Positions 15,096-23,843 of a DNA stretch of 64,000 nucleotides are shown here, piece by piece (positions within the stretch are counted from its first letter, which is position 1; each line of letters opens with the position of its first letter). The notes beneath the pieces were generated by a model. The model had not been told where the DNA came from, ran no database searches, and saw nothing but the letters and a program-made list of their open reading frames with translations. Both the position numbers and the translations under genes were made by a program. This DNA comes from Verrucomicrobiaceae bacterium (GTDB taxonomy: Bacteria > Verrucomicrobiota > Verrucomicrobiia > Verrucomicrobiales > Verrucomicrobiaceae): contig JADJPW010000007.1 in assembly GCA_016713035.1 (NCBI GenBank), positions 124,001 through 188,000 on the forward strand, in the 5' to 3' direction.

Positions 15096-16475
15096 ATGTC
15101 CCATCTCATCAATCGCCGCGCCTGCCTCCGAGGCCTTGGAGCCTCGCTGGGGCTGCCTTTGCTCGAAACGATGGGCTGGGCGGATGCGGGCAAAGGCAAA
15201 ACGAGCTACAAGCCGCCGGTGCGGCTCGGGTTCATGTATATGCCGCATGGGGTGATCATGGATCAGTTCTGGCCGAAAACGCCGGAGGGCTTTCGCAACT
15301 CACCACCGCCTGCGCTGGAGGCGCTGCGGCCGATTTTGGATCAGTGCATGCTGGTGAAGGGCATCTCGGGCGTGGGTATTGAGCCGTTTGGCGGGGCACC
15401 GCATGCGTTGGAGCTTTCGACGTGGCTTACGGCGTGTTTGCCGGATGCGGCGAAGCGGGCGCAGATCCACATCGCGATCTCGGCAGACCAGATTTTCGCG
15501 AATTACTACGGTGCGCTCACCGCGCTGCCGTCGCTGGAGCTGGCGACGATGCCGCAGACACACAAGGAAAACCAAGCCGGGCTGAACGAGGGCTACTACT
15601 CGCATTGCAGCTTCCGCTCGCCCACGCAGGCGATGCCGGCGGAGATCAATCCGCGCAGTGTTTTGAACCGTTTGTTTGGCAAAACGGGCCAGGAAGGCAA
15701 GACGACGGCCACCGATCCGCTCGACCGCCAGATGCTCGATCTCGTCATCGGCGGTGCGAAGGATCTGCGGCGCAAATTGCCGCACGGCGACCAGCAGAAG
15801 CTCGATGAATACCTCGACAGCGTGCGCTCCGTGGAGCGCCGCATCGCCGCCATCGAGTATCGGCAAAAAGAAGCGGCGCTGGAGAAAGCCGGAGTCGCTT
15901 CCAGCAAGCGCAAGGCCAGCGATTCGCCGCCCATCGAGGTGAAAATCCCCGAGGGCGACAAGCGCAGCGAATACATGCAGGTCATGTGCGACCTCACCGT
16001 GCTCGCCTTCCAGACGGACACCACACGCGTGAGCACCTACATCGGCTCCACGCCGAATGGCGTGTCGTATCCCGAGCTAGGCTTCAGCGACACGCACCAC
16101 GGCCCCACGCATCATAATAACGAGCCCGAGAAGGTCCGCAAAGTGGCCGCGATCACGAAGTTCAACATCGACCAATTCTCCTACATGGTGAAAAAGATGG
16201 CCAGCCTCCGCGAAGGCGACGGCACGCTGCTCGACAACTGCATCATGATGTGGGGCAGCGGCCTGGAAGACGGCAACAAGCACACCCGCGAGAACCTGCC
16301 CTTCATCCTCGCTGGCAAAGGCGGCGGCTCGCTCAACACCGGCCGCTTCATTGACACCGTGAAAGGCAATCAAGGCGATCTGCTCACCACGCTGCTCACC
16401 TGCGCCGGCGTGCCGCTGGATCGGCCCATCGGCATCGCGACGAGGGAGATCACAGAGATGATGAAGGCGAGCTGA
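15096..16475 (+). CDS. DUF1552 domain-containing secreted protein (twin-arginine signal)
   Basis: Start 15096 (MSHLINRRACLRGLGASLG) gives 459 residues beginning with a twin-arginine export signal; the upstream frame from 15027 overlaps the hrpB 5' region. The DUF1552 pattern is evident: 'VRLGFMYMPHGVIMDQFWP', 'GGAPHALELSTWLT', 'SVERRIAAIEYRQKEA', 'DTTRVSTYIGSTPNGVSYPE', 'GDGTLLDNCIMMWGSGLEDG' and a final 'LGIATREI'-like end. The family is distantly related to DUF1501/alkaline-phosphatase-like folds and nearly always sits beside a DUF1592 cytochrome in PVC bacteria. Function is unproven. Here the DUF1592 gene is at 5587-7479 with unrelated genes between. Confidence 0.9.
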   Translation: MSHLINRRACLRGLGASLGLPLLETMGWADAGKGKTSYKPPVRLGFMYMPHGVIMDQFWPKTPEGFRNSPPPALEALRPILDQCMLVKGISGVGIEPFGGAPHALELSTWLTACLPDAAKRAQIHIAISADQIFANYYGALTALPSLELATMPQTHKENQAGLNEGYYSHCSFRSPTQAMPAEINPRSVLNRLFGKTGQEGKTTATDPLDRQMLDLVIGGAKDLRRKLPHGDQQKLDEYLDSVRSVERRIAAIEYRQKEAALEKAGVASSKRKASDSPPIEVKIPEGDKRSEYMQVMCDLTVLAFQTDTTRVSTYIGSTPNGVSYPELGFSDTHHGPTHHNNEPEKVRKVAAITKFNIDQFSYMVKKMASLREGDGTLLDNCIMMWGSGLEDGNKHTRENLPFILAGKGGGSLNTGRFIDTVKGNQGDLLTTLLTCAGVPLDRPIGIATREITEMMKAS

Positions 16476-16496
16476 TGCTAGCGTTGTGTTCCTTCT

Positions 16497-17612
16497 CTAC
16501 TTCGCCTTCTTCGGTGGTGCTGGATGCGCCGTGAGGTTGGCCGCTGCTTGTTGGAGTTTTTCCACTTCAGCGGCATTGGCGGGCAGAGCTTCTTTGCGGA
16601 AGGCGGGCAGTAGCTGGCTCCAGACGAGATCGAGTTCGGTCTGCATCTGGCCGGTCTGGGCCGTGATGGCGATGACGGCGTCGTGCTCGGGCAAAACGAG
16701 GCAGATCTGGCCATCGCGACCGTCACCGCGGTAGCAGTTGTTTTGGCAGCGCCAGAACTGGAAGCCGTAACCCTGCTGCCAATCGCTGGTGCGACCGCTG
16801 GGTGCTTTGCTGTTGTCGATGTGCTTGCGGGTGGCCTCTGCGATCCAGGCTTCACTAAGGATTGACTGGCCGTTCCATTGGCCTTTTTGCAAATAGAGCT
16901 GGCCAAACTTCGCGATGTCCTCCGTGCGGATGTGCAGGCCGTAACCGCCGAGGCTGTAGCCCTCCGCGCTCGCATCCCAGACGGGGCTCTCGATGCCGAG
17001 TGGCTCAAAGAGACGCGGTTTGAGGTAATCGAGCACGGTCTGGCCCGTCGCCTTCGTGAGGATGGCGGAGAGCATGTAGGTGCCGGGCGTGTTGTAGCGG
17101 AAAAAGGTGCCCGGCTTTTGCGTGACCGGATGCGCGAGGAAGCCCTTCACCGACGGCCCGGTGTCGAAGCTGAACTTCGGCTCCACCTCATGCCCGCCGC
17201 TCATCGACAGCAGATCACGCACACGCATGGCCTTGAGGTGATCACTCGCATCCGCAGGTGCTTCATTGGGGAAGAACTTCAGCACCGGATCATCGAGCGT
17301 CAGCTTTCCCTCCGCCACAGCGAGGCCGATGGCGGTGGAGGTGAAGCTCTTGCTCAGCGACCACATGACGTGGCGCTTCTCTGGCGATTCCGGCTTCCAC
17401 CACGCCTCCGCGATCACCTGACCATGACGCACGAGCATGAAGCTGTGCAGCGTGTTGATTTGCTTGTCCGCTGTCTCGATGAAGCCACGCACAGCGGCAG
17501 ATGATATGCCCTGTGCCTCAGGAGTGCTGCGAGACAGAGCTTTATCAGCGGCCTGGACTGGTAAGGCGCTGACGAGGAGCATGAGCGGGAGGACGAAAAG
17601 GCGGTGAATCAT
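16497..17612 (-). CDS. Secreted serine hydrolase, beta-lactamase/class C family
   Basis: Start 17612 gives 371 residues with signal peptide MIHRLFVLPLMLLVSALPVQ. The class-C SxxK motif is SLSK (Ser about 85, Lys about 88) in 'HVMWSLSKSFTSTAIGLAV'. A Tyr-x-Asn-like motif is 'FFRYNTPGTYMLSAIL', and the late 'WQQGYGFQFW' and 'AVIAITAQTGQ' regions fit the 6-aminohexanoate-dimer-hydrolase/EstB-like branch. It probably cleaves peptides, esters or amides in the periplasm; beta-lactam resistance is not implied. It is convergent with DUF1552, with 21 bp between the stops. Confidence 0.85.
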   Translation of the reverse strand: MIHRLFVLPLMLLVSALPVQAADKALSRSTPEAQGISSAAVRGFIETADKQINTLHSFMLVRHGQVIAEAWWKPESPEKRHVMWSLSKSFTSTAIGLAVAEGKLTLDDPVLKFFPNEAPADASDHLKAMRVRDLLSMSGGHEVEPKFSFDTGPSVKGFLAHPVTQKPGTFFRYNTPGTYMLSAILTKATGQTVLDYLKPRLFEPLGIESPVWDASAEGYSLGGYGLHIRTEDIAKFGQLYLQKGQWNGQSILSEAWIAEATRKHIDNSKAPSGRTSDWQQGYGFQFWRCQNNCYRGDGRDGQICLVLPEHDAVIAITAQTGQMQTELDLVWSQLLPAFRKEALPANAAEVEKLQQAAANLTAHPAPPKKAK

Positions 17613-17721
17613 GGGGGTAAGGAGGCTTTGAGCTGTGTTGGCATGTGAACTGGGGCAATCGCCAGACTCTTTCGCTGCGATGTGGAGCAATGATGCCGCA
17701 GCTACCGCGTTTCAAGCAGCC

Positions 17722-18486
17722 ATGAAATTCCTGCCGCTCCTCTTTGCTCTCCTTTGTGCATCCCTACACGCTGCTGATCCTCAAATCATCCTGCTGAAGC
17801 TCGACGACGTCATCGCACGTCGCGTGGGCACGAAGCCGGTGTCAGATCGGTGGCAGAAGGTGCATGACTACCTCATCGCGCAGGGCATCCAGGGCTCCTT
17901 CGGCGTCATCACCGAGTCGCTGGAGAAGGACAATGCGATGTATTTTCAGTGGTTGAAGGACGTGCAGGCCACCGGGCGCATCGAGCTGTGGATGCACGGC
18001 TACAAGATGCGCGGCGCGAGCGACACGGGCGAGTTCGAGAACGGCAGCGCCGCCGATCAACGCGCGATTCTTGCCAAAGGCGAGCGTCTCGCGAAGGAGA
18101 AGCTCGGTTTCACGCTCCCAGCCTTTGGCCCGCACTGGAGCGGCACCACCGATGCGACCGACGAGGCGATGGAAGGCGTGCCTGAGGTGAAAATCTGGCT
18201 TTACGGCCCCGCGAAGCCCAAGTTCTTCACCCGCCTCAGCATCCCCCGCGTGATGGCGCTGGAAAACCCGACCTTCGTGCCCGATGCGGACAAGTTCATC
18301 GCCTTCTACGACAAGCACGCCGCACAAAAAGACGTACTCGTGCTCCAAGGTCACCCTGAGCAGTGGAATGACGAACGCTGGACCGGCTTCACACGCATCA
18401 TCGACTTTCTGAAATCGAAAAACGTCCTCTTCATGACGCCGAGCGAGTATTTGAAGCACGTACAGGCCAAATCGGCCGTGAAATGA
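17722..18486 (+). CDS. Secreted polysaccharide-deacetylase-like protein
   Basis: Start 17722 is chosen because it opens with signal peptide MKFLPLLFALLCASLHA; the frame upstream to 17635 overlaps the divergent gene's leader. The 254-residue product has 'IILLKLDDVIARR' (the acidic pair typical of the NodB/DUF2334 first motif), 'GIQGSFGVITESL', 'RIELWMHGYKM' (a His after a strand, like motif 2) and 'VLVLQGHPEQWND' (late His). This layout suggests a TIM-barrel carbohydrate esterase of the divergent deacetylase type, acting outside the cytoplasm. The exact H-x3-H motif is not obvious, so catalytic competence is uncertain. Confidence 0.65.
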   Translation: MKFLPLLFALLCASLHAADPQIILLKLDDVIARRVGTKPVSDRWQKVHDYLIAQGIQGSFGVITESLEKDNAMYFQWLKDVQATGRIELWMHGYKMRGASDTGEFENGSAADQRAILAKGERLAKEKLGFTLPAFGPHWSGTTDATDEAMEGVPEVKIWLYGPAKPKFFTRLSIPRVMALENPTFVPDADKFIAFYDKHAAQKDVLVLQGHPEQWNDERWTGFTRIIDFLKSKNVLFMTPSEYLKHVQAKSAVK

Positions 18487-18522
18487 AGCGACCACTCGCA
18501 GCGGTCGGAGTTCCAGCAAGTC

Positions 18523-18582
18523 ATGAAGTCGCTCGTTTTCACCTTTCTTGCCTGTTTCGCTGCCACGGCGGTTTTCGCTTAG
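18523..18582 (+). pseudogene. 5' fragment (signal peptide) of alpha/beta hydrolase gene interrupted by IS
   Basis: ATG 18523 encodes MKSLVFTFLACFAATAVFA, a complete signal peptide, then meets TAG at 18580-18582, where the T-A belongs to the target duplication and the G to the insertion element. Removing 18582-19699 and one TA joins GCT to TAT-GAT-CCG-CTG, giving '...AVFA-YDPLKVPEAALAAPLDF' in the same frame as the downstream hydrolase. This is therefore the detached start of the gene continuing at 19702. Confidence 0.85.
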
Positions 18583-19699
18583 ACCGACTCTCAAAAGGAT
18601 GTCATAAACGCGTCTTTTGGCGGCACTGGGACTGAAGGATGGATGGCTGGTCGAACAAAGAGCGTAGGGACTCGATGATACGGTCCTGAAGTTGCTCGGA
18701 AGTCTTGGCGATCCAGCCGTTGAACCAGTCGGCCTTCATGCGCAGCCACAAGCGTTCGATGGCGTTGAGATCGGGCGAGCGTGGTGGCAGATACTGGCTC
18801 AAAGTGGTGCCAGTTAAGACTCTTGGTCTTGTGCCATGAGGCGTTGTCGAGCACCAGGATGGCGCGGCGTCCTGCCACGTGCGGATTCTCCTCAGCCAGA
18901 GTGTCAGGAACACCTGAAAGTGACGCTGTCGCACAGGTTGAAGAGCAGTGCGCCGAGCCTTCCATCTTTGGGCCGCACTGCGCCAAACACATTGTAGCGG
19001 ATGTGCTCGCCGAGATAAGGTGAGTGGCGCACCTTGCCGATCTTGGTCCAGGTGCGGCGCGGGCGCGGATCGCCTTCAAAGCCGCTTTCGTCGCTGAACC
19101 ACAGGTCGACGCTCGGATCGGCCACCCAGCGCTGGAGCTTTTGGCAGAAGGCTTGGCGCTTGTCCTCATCCTGGTTGAGCGGCCAGGGGCGCGGAACTTT
19201 GAGGCGGTAATCGTGCTCGTGGAGATAGCGCACGGTGGTGCTGTAGCCGAGCTGCGTTTGCAGGTTCTGCTTGATCCAGCCTGCAACTTCACCGCAGTCC
19301 AGTGGCTCTGTCCAGCCAGCGACGGATCTTCGATGAGAGGCAGAATTTTTCGTTCACTTGTTCCTTGGGCAGGATTCGGCGACGGCCGCTGCTACGCCCA
19401 GGAATGAGACCATCAAGGCCGGCGAGATTGAAGGCTTGGATAAAGCGCAAAACCTGCCGCAGGCTGAAGCCTGAGAGGTCAGCGACTTGCTCGCGGCTCT
19501 TGCCTTCATAAAGCCAGCGCAGCGCTTGAAGCCGACGAAAGCCCTTCTTCGTGGGTGAGCAATCCATCGCCACGCCGACCTCTTCCAAGGTCGCGTTTTC
19601 GAGATTGAGTGTGATGCACGGGCGGGCCACCGCCGCCTATTAATTACCGCAATTCTAAAAAGTACAGCCTCAATATGACATTCTTTTTGAGAACCGGTC
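18582..19699 (-). mobile_element. IS630-type insertion sequence, 1118 bp, TA target duplication
   Basis: Left end GACCGACTCTCAAAAGGATG and right end (reverse complement) GACCGGTTCTCAAAAAGAAT are imperfect terminal inverted repeats, both continuing to GTCA. A TA dinucleotide flanks each side (18580-18581 and 19700-19701), the IS630/Tc1-mariner signature. It carries one frameshifted transposase gene on the minus strand and interrupts a hydrolase gene just after its signal peptide. Confidence 0.85.
18591..19630 (-). pseudogene. IS630-family transposase, broken by three frame changes
   Basis: The N-terminal helix-turn-helix part ('LYEGKSREQVADLSGFSLRQ') reads in one frame at 19630-19289. The next block, with the first catalytic Asp ('LWFSDESGFEGDPRPRRTW'), reads in a second frame around 19233-18904. 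The second Asp block ('RRAILVLDNASWHKTKSL') lies in a third frame, and the final Glu block ('YLPPRSPDLNAIERLWLRMK') in another, ending at 18602. All three DDE residues survive, but at least three frameshifts separate them. IS630 elements often use one programmed shift; three suggest decay or sequencing error. The copy is probably inactive by itself. Confidence 0.8.
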
Positions 19700-19701
19700 T
19701 A

Positions 19702-20623
19702 TGATCCGCTGAAAGTGCCGGAGGCCGCTTTAGCTGCCCCACTCGACTTCACCGTGCTGGATGCCAAACGTGACCGCAATGTGCCGATCCGTGTGTATCT
19801 CCCCGCGATGACGAAAGCAGCACCCGTGGTGCTTTTCAGCCATGGGCTCGGTGGCTCGCGAGAGAACAATCCGTATCTCGGCCGGCACTGGTCGGCACGC
19901 GGCTATGTCGTCGTCTTTGTGCAGCATCCCGGCAGCGATGAATCCGTGTGGCGAGGTCAAAGACCTGCACAGATCCCTGTGGTGATGAAGCAGGCCGCGA
20001 GCCTTCCGAACTTCCTGCTTCGCGTGGCCGACATCCCCGCCGTGCTCGATCAGCTCACACGCTGGCAAGCGGACGAGGTGCACGCCTTGCGCGGCAGGCT
20101 CGATCTCACTCGCATAGGCATGTCTGGGCACTCCTTCGGCGCGGTGACGACTCAGGCCGTCAGTGGCCAAAGCCTGCCCGTCGGTCGCACACGCTTCACC
20201 GATCCGCGCATCAAAGCCGCCGTGATGATGAGCCCCAGCGTGCCCGCCGCAGGCAGTGCGGAGCGTGCCTTTGGCAGTGTGGCGCTGCCGTGGCTGCTCA
20301 TGACCGGCACGAAAGACGTCGCCCGCATCGGCAGCATGACCCTCGGTGGCGATCTCGACTCTCGTCTCGGCGTTTATCCCGCTTTGCCACCCGGCGATAA
20401 ATACGAACTCGTGCTCAAAGAAGCCGAGCACGGAGCCTTTGGTGACCGCGCCCTGCCCGGCGAAGGCGCCAATCGTAATCCCAATCACCACCGCGCCATC
20501 CTCGCCCTCAGCACCGCCTTCTGGGATGCCTTCCTCAAAGGTGATGCCGAGGCCAAAGCATGGTTGAATGGCCAATCCGCACGCTCCGTGCTGGAGAAAG
20601 ACGACAGGTGGCAGCGAAAGTGA
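19702..20623 (+). pseudogene. Alpha/beta hydrolase (dienelactone/chlorophyllase-like), 3' part after IS insertion
   Basis: The frame from TGATCC at 19702 continues to the stop at 20623 and is intact apart from losing its signal peptide to the IS. Visible features are 'AAPVVLFSHGLGGSRENNP' (oxyanion region), nucleophile elbow GMSGHSFG, 'PWLLMTGTKDVARIG' (acid region) and late His in 'EAEHGAFGDRA'. A GTG at 19715 could still start a cytoplasmic product of 302 residues. In its original form it would be a secreted esterase. Exact excision of the IS would restore it, because the IS keeps a clean TA junction. Confidence 0.8.
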
Positions 20624-20697
20624 GCCTGCTTGAAGCGCGATCGCCCATGCTCGACTACTGAATTGACGATTTGGGCACTATGACTCAAAATCGCCCC

Positions 20698-20943
20698 ATG
20701 AATCAAACACTCACCATTCGCGTGCCGGAGACCTTGCTAGGCAAAGCGGAAGCCTGCGCCGCGAAGCTTGGGTTGCGGCGCACCGCTTATGTTCGCCGCT
20801 TGATTGAGCGCGATGTCGCACGTGCTGTACCTGTGCCCAAGAGCAGGTTTGCTTCGGAAGATTTGATCGGCATCCACGAAGGGAATGGCAAGGCAGCCAC
20901 CAACACCAACGTGCGCACGATGATGCAGCGCAAACGCCGCTAG
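20698..20943 (+). CDS. Small antitoxin-like protein, probably ribbon-helix-helix
   Basis: ATG 20698 (MNQTLTIRVPETLLGKAEAC) gives 81 residues; ATG 20680 is an alternative adding six residues. The start 'TLTIRVPETLL' is a typical ribbon-helix-helix strand, followed by 'AAKLGLRRTAYVRRLIERDV' as the helix pair. The tail is basic. Four bases separate its stop from the PIN-domain gene, as in VapBC operons. It is expected to bind the toxin and the operon promoter as a dimer. Sequence variation prevents naming a specific subfamily. Confidence 0.7.
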   Translation: MNQTLTIRVPETLLGKAEACAAKLGLRRTAYVRRLIERDVARAVPVPKSRFASEDLIGIHEGNGKAATNTNVRTMMQRKRR

Positions 20944-20947
20944 CCAC

Positions 20948-21355
20948 ATGAAGCGCATCGCCGACACCGGCCTGATCGTGGCGCTGCTGACCCGAAATGA
21001 TCCTTATCATCAATGGGCCGTGGCCGAGTTTCGACGCCATGCACCCTTTCACATTTGTGATGCTGTGCTTGCAGAAGCAGGCAGCTTCTTCTCCACCCCT
21101 TCTCTGGTTCTCCGTCTCGTGGAACGCGGCGATCTGATCCTTGATCCCGAGTTTGTGCTCGCGGAGGAGCTGCCAGCCGTCTTGGCCTTGTCGTTGAAAT
21201 ATGAAGACCGCCCCATGGACCTGGCCGATGCCTGCTTGGTGCGAATGACAGAGCTTTGCCAGCGCTGCAAAGTCTGGACCGTGGACCGGGCGGACTTCTC
21301 CACCTATCGGCGCCATGGCAGACAGATCGTGCCTTGCGAGTTTCCGCCCGCTTGA
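20948..21355 (+). CDS. PIN-domain toxin (VapC-like)
   Basis: The 135-residue protein has the four acidic PIN positions: Asp in 'MKRIADTGLIVALL', Glu in 'ICDAVLAEAGSFF', Asp in 'PMDLADACLVRM' and Asp in 'VWTVDRADFSTY'. The length is typical for VapC. As RNases, such toxins cleave tRNA or rRNA when the antitoxin is lost. The gene follows a ribbon-helix-helix-like gene by 4 bp, completing a type II toxin-antitoxin operon. It lies beside the IS-disrupted hydrolase, so the area looks accessory. Confidence 0.85.
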   Translation: MKRIADTGLIVALLTRNDPYHQWAVAEFRRHAPFHICDAVLAEAGSFFSTPSLVLRLVERGDLILDPEFVLAEELPAVLALSLKYEDRPMDLADACLVRMTELCQRCKVWTVDRADFSTYRRHGRQIVPCEFPPA

Positions 21356-21433
21356 ATTCGCAGTGGCAGCGCAAGCGTTCGGTGGAGGCTGGCACCATGA
21401 TAACGGCGATCACATCTTGCGTTCACTCTACCC

Positions 21434-23452
21434 ATGCGCCCGCTCTTCTTCCTCTTTGCCCTCCACTCGCTGCTCTCCGCCGAACCAATCTCGAACTCCA
21501 TCGGCATGAGACTCGTGCCCGTTTCGCCGGGCAGCTTCACGATGGGGCAGGATGGACCGGCTTCGGACTACAATGTGAAAAAGCACGCAGCGAAGTTTGA
21601 TGATGCGGACTGGGATGAGAGGCCAGCGCATCGCGTGGTGATCACGCAGGCATTTCAAATCAGCGCCACCGAAGTCACCGTGGGACAGTATCGGCAGTTT
21701 GACCCAACGCATCGCGGCCAGAACGACGACGATGCAGTCACGGAAGTGAGCTGGAACGATGCGGTGGCGTTTTGCGAGTGGTTGTCGAAAAAAGATGGCA
21801 AAGCGTATCGCCTGCCGACGGAGGCGGAGTGGGAGTTTGCGTGCCGGGCGGGCACGACGACGCTGTTTCACACGGGCGAGGCGCTTCCGGCTGGTTTTCA
21901 CTCCTGGCCGAGCGACACCGGTGTGCGCGACCGCTTTTTCCCGGAAGAAAAGATGCCGCCAGAGTATCAGCCGAAGCCCACGAAGCTCTCGCTGAAGGTC
22001 GGACGCACATCCGCGAACGCCTGGGGCCTGCACGACATGCATGGCAACGTCGCCGAGTGGTGCGCGGACTGGTATGGGCCGTATGAGGCCGCGGAGCAGA
22101 CAGATCCGCTCGGTCGTGTGGATGGTGACTTCCGCGTGATTCGTGGTGGCAGTCATTCGGTGCAGACGCGGCTGCTGCGATCAGCGAATCGCACCTCATG
22201 GGTGCCGCAGGCAGTGAATGAGCGCATCGGCTTCCGTGTCGTGCTCGGTGATTGGCCAAAGGGCGAGAAACTGCCGCTGCCGAAGCCTGCGCTGCATGCG
22301 CAGAACGTCTCGCAGTCACTCGCCAAGATCGAGCTACCACCGCAGGACGTGCCATATTTTGATGGACCCAAGCCCTTCGTCAAAGTGGAACCGAATTCCT
22401 TTGGCCCGGCGTTTTCGTGGCACAATCACAGCCCCGCTATCGCCGAATGCCCCAATGGCGACTTACTCGCAGTCTGGTATTCTTGCGTCGATGAAGCCGG
22501 CACGGAGCTGAACAACCTCGCGAGCCGCCTCCGCCGCGGTGAGAGCGAGTGGGAGCCCGCCTCGCTTTTCTGGGATGGCGCAGACGTGAACGATCACGCT
22601 CCAAAACTCTGGTGGGATGGCAGAAAGACGCTTTCCCATCTCGTGCGCGGCCATCGCGAAAACATCGTGCGCCACAGCACCGACAACGGCGTCACTTGGA
22701 GCAAGGCGCAGATCATCCAGCCCTGGAGCGAGATCGGCAATCAGCTCCTCCGCACACGCGATGGCACTCTTTTGATGACGCAGGATGTCACTACGACCAG
22801 CCTCACGAAAAGCACCGACGGAGGCAAGACCTGGACCTCCGACGTGATCGCCAGCAAGAAGCTCGCGCATCGCAACGGCAGCGCCGCACGACACGCAGGC
22901 ATCCACGCGCCCATCGTCGAGCTGAACGACGGTCGTTTGATGAGCTTTGGCCGACTCAACAGCGAATCCGAGCAAAAGCCGTATAATTTCAAAACACCCG
23001 CCAGCTTCTCCAGTGACGGCGGCAAGACCTGGACGCATCAGGCTACCGAGTTCCCGGCTATCAGCAGCGTGCAACGACAGGCCCTCATCCGCCTGCGTGA
23101 GGGCCCGCTGCTCTTCTGCTCCTTCACCGATCTCTCCGCGAATGCCCGCAAACCCAATGGCATGACCTTCCAAAGCCAAAAAGGCGAGTTCAACGGCGCA
23201 GGCTTGTTTGCCGCCATCTCCTTCGACGACGGCAAAACCTGGCCGCACAAGCGCCTCGTCACCCCCGGCGGCAAAGAGCGCACGGTGAACGGCATCGACC
23301 GCAACATGTTCCCGCTCAGCGACACCCGCGCCGAGCACAACGGCTACCTCGCCGCCATCCAGACCCGCGACGGCCGCATCCAACTCATCAGCAGCCGCAA
23401 TCACTACGTCTTCAATCTCGCGTGGCTCAAAGCGCTGCCGGTGGGGCCGTAG
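21434..23452 (+). CDS. Secreted formylglycine-generating-enzyme-like (SUMF1) domain fused to a sialidase domain
   Basis: The 672-residue protein begins with a short signal peptide (MRPLFFLFALHSLLSA). Residues about 20-275 are a SUMF1/FGE-sulfatase domain: 'MRLVPVSPGSFTMGQ', 'EVTVGQYRQF', 'VSWNDAVAFCEWLS', 'YRLPTEAEWEFACRAG', 'GLHDMHGNVAEWCADWYGP', 'RVIRGGSHSV', 'RIGFRVV'. The two active-site cysteines of true FGE are not seen near 'RSANRTSWVPQ', so it is probably not a sulfatase-activating enzyme. Residues about 310-670 are a sialidase-type propeller with Asp boxes STDNGVTW, STDGGKTW, SSDGGKTW and SFDDGKTW. It likely acts on extracellular glycans; the FGE-like part may be a binding or structural module. 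Confidence 0.85.
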   Translation: MRPLFFLFALHSLLSAEPISNSIGMRLVPVSPGSFTMGQDGPASDYNVKKHAAKFDDADWDERPAHRVVITQAFQISATEVTVGQYRQFDPTHRGQNDDDAVTEVSWNDAVAFCEWLSKKDGKAYRLPTEAEWEFACRAGTTTLFHTGEALPAGFHSWPSDTGVRDRFFPEEKMPPEYQPKPTKLSLKVGRTSANAWGLHDMHGNVAEWCADWYGPYEAAEQTDPLGRVDGDFRVIRGGSHSVQTRLLRSANRTSWVPQAVNERIGFRVVLGDWPKGEKLPLPKPALHAQNVSQSLAKIELPPQDVPYFDGPKPFVKVEPNSFGPAFSWHNHSPAIAECPNGDLLAVWYSCVDEAGTELNNLASRLRRGESEWEPASLFWDGADVNDHAPKLWWDGRKTLSHLVRGHRENIVRHSTDNGVTWSKAQIIQPWSEIGNQLLRTRDGTLLMTQDVTTTSLTKSTDGGKTWTSDVIASKKLAHRNGSAARHAGIHAPIVELNDGRLMSFGRLNSESEQKPYNFKTPASFSSDGGKTWTHQATEFPAISSVQRQALIRLREGPLLFCSFTDLSANARKPNGMTFQSQKGEFNGAGLFAAISFDDGKTWPHKRLVTPGGKERTVNGIDRNMFPLSDTRAEHNGYLAAIQTRDGRIQLISSRNHYVFNLAWLKALPVGP

Positions 23453-23473
23453 CTTCGGTTGGCAATCGAAGTC
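23450..23473 (+). repeat. Stop-codon-linked hairpin, family copy 2
   Basis: It starts with the TAG stop of the sialidase fusion and reads TAGCTTCGGTTGGCAATCGA then AGTC. The stem is TTCGGTT/AATCGAA around GGC with one G-T pair. It differs from copy 1 (1594) at only two positions over 24. Confidence 0.6.
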
Positions 23474-23540
23474 TTCCGGAAAAGGAGGCCCAAAAACGAA
23501 ACGCTTGAATCAAGGCTGCCTCTTTGAGATGCATGGTGCC

Positions 23541-23792
23541 ATGCAAAAGCTTCAAATCCTGTTTCTTGACTCAATCATGGCGATGTTGCGACAAGTCGCC
23601 CGCATGGAAGGCAAACCTGTGAGCGAAATCGTCCGCCGTGCCGTGAACCGCGACATGGAGCAACGGGCAGGCATGTTAAACAGAGGGCGGGCCAGGAAAG
23701 CGTCTCGGCCTACTTTTCCCACCTTTGACGGTGGAGCCGTGCTGGTGAAAGCCGCCGACATGAAAGCCATCCTGCACGCAGACGGCACCTGA
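23541..23792 (+). CDS. Orphan CopG/ribbon-helix-helix-like antitoxin
   Basis: ATG 23541 gives 83 residues: 'MQKLQILFLDSIMAMLRQVA' and 'RMEGKPVSEIVRRAVNRDME' form the ribbon-helix-helix pattern, and the tail 'PTFDGGAVLVKAADMKAIL' resembles the toxin-binding extension of VapB-type antitoxins. The longer frame from 23505 is unsupported. No toxin gene follows: the next gene, 52 bases on, is a secreted hydrolase. It is either a solitary regulator or the remainder of a lost toxin-antitoxin pair. Confidence 0.6.
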   Translation: MQKLQILFLDSIMAMLRQVARMEGKPVSEIVRRAVNRDMEQRAGMLNRGRARKASRPTFPTFDGGAVLVKAADMKAILHADGT

Positions 23793-23843
23793 TGCATCGA
23801 ATTCCGCACAGAGGACTCTGCGGACCACGTTGAATGTGTCGCC

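Noticed and set aside
18591..19292. 233-residue frame as an intact transposase
   Set aside because: Only its middle matches the IS630 family ('ILVLDNASWHKTK'); the first Asp and last Glu blocks lie in other frames.
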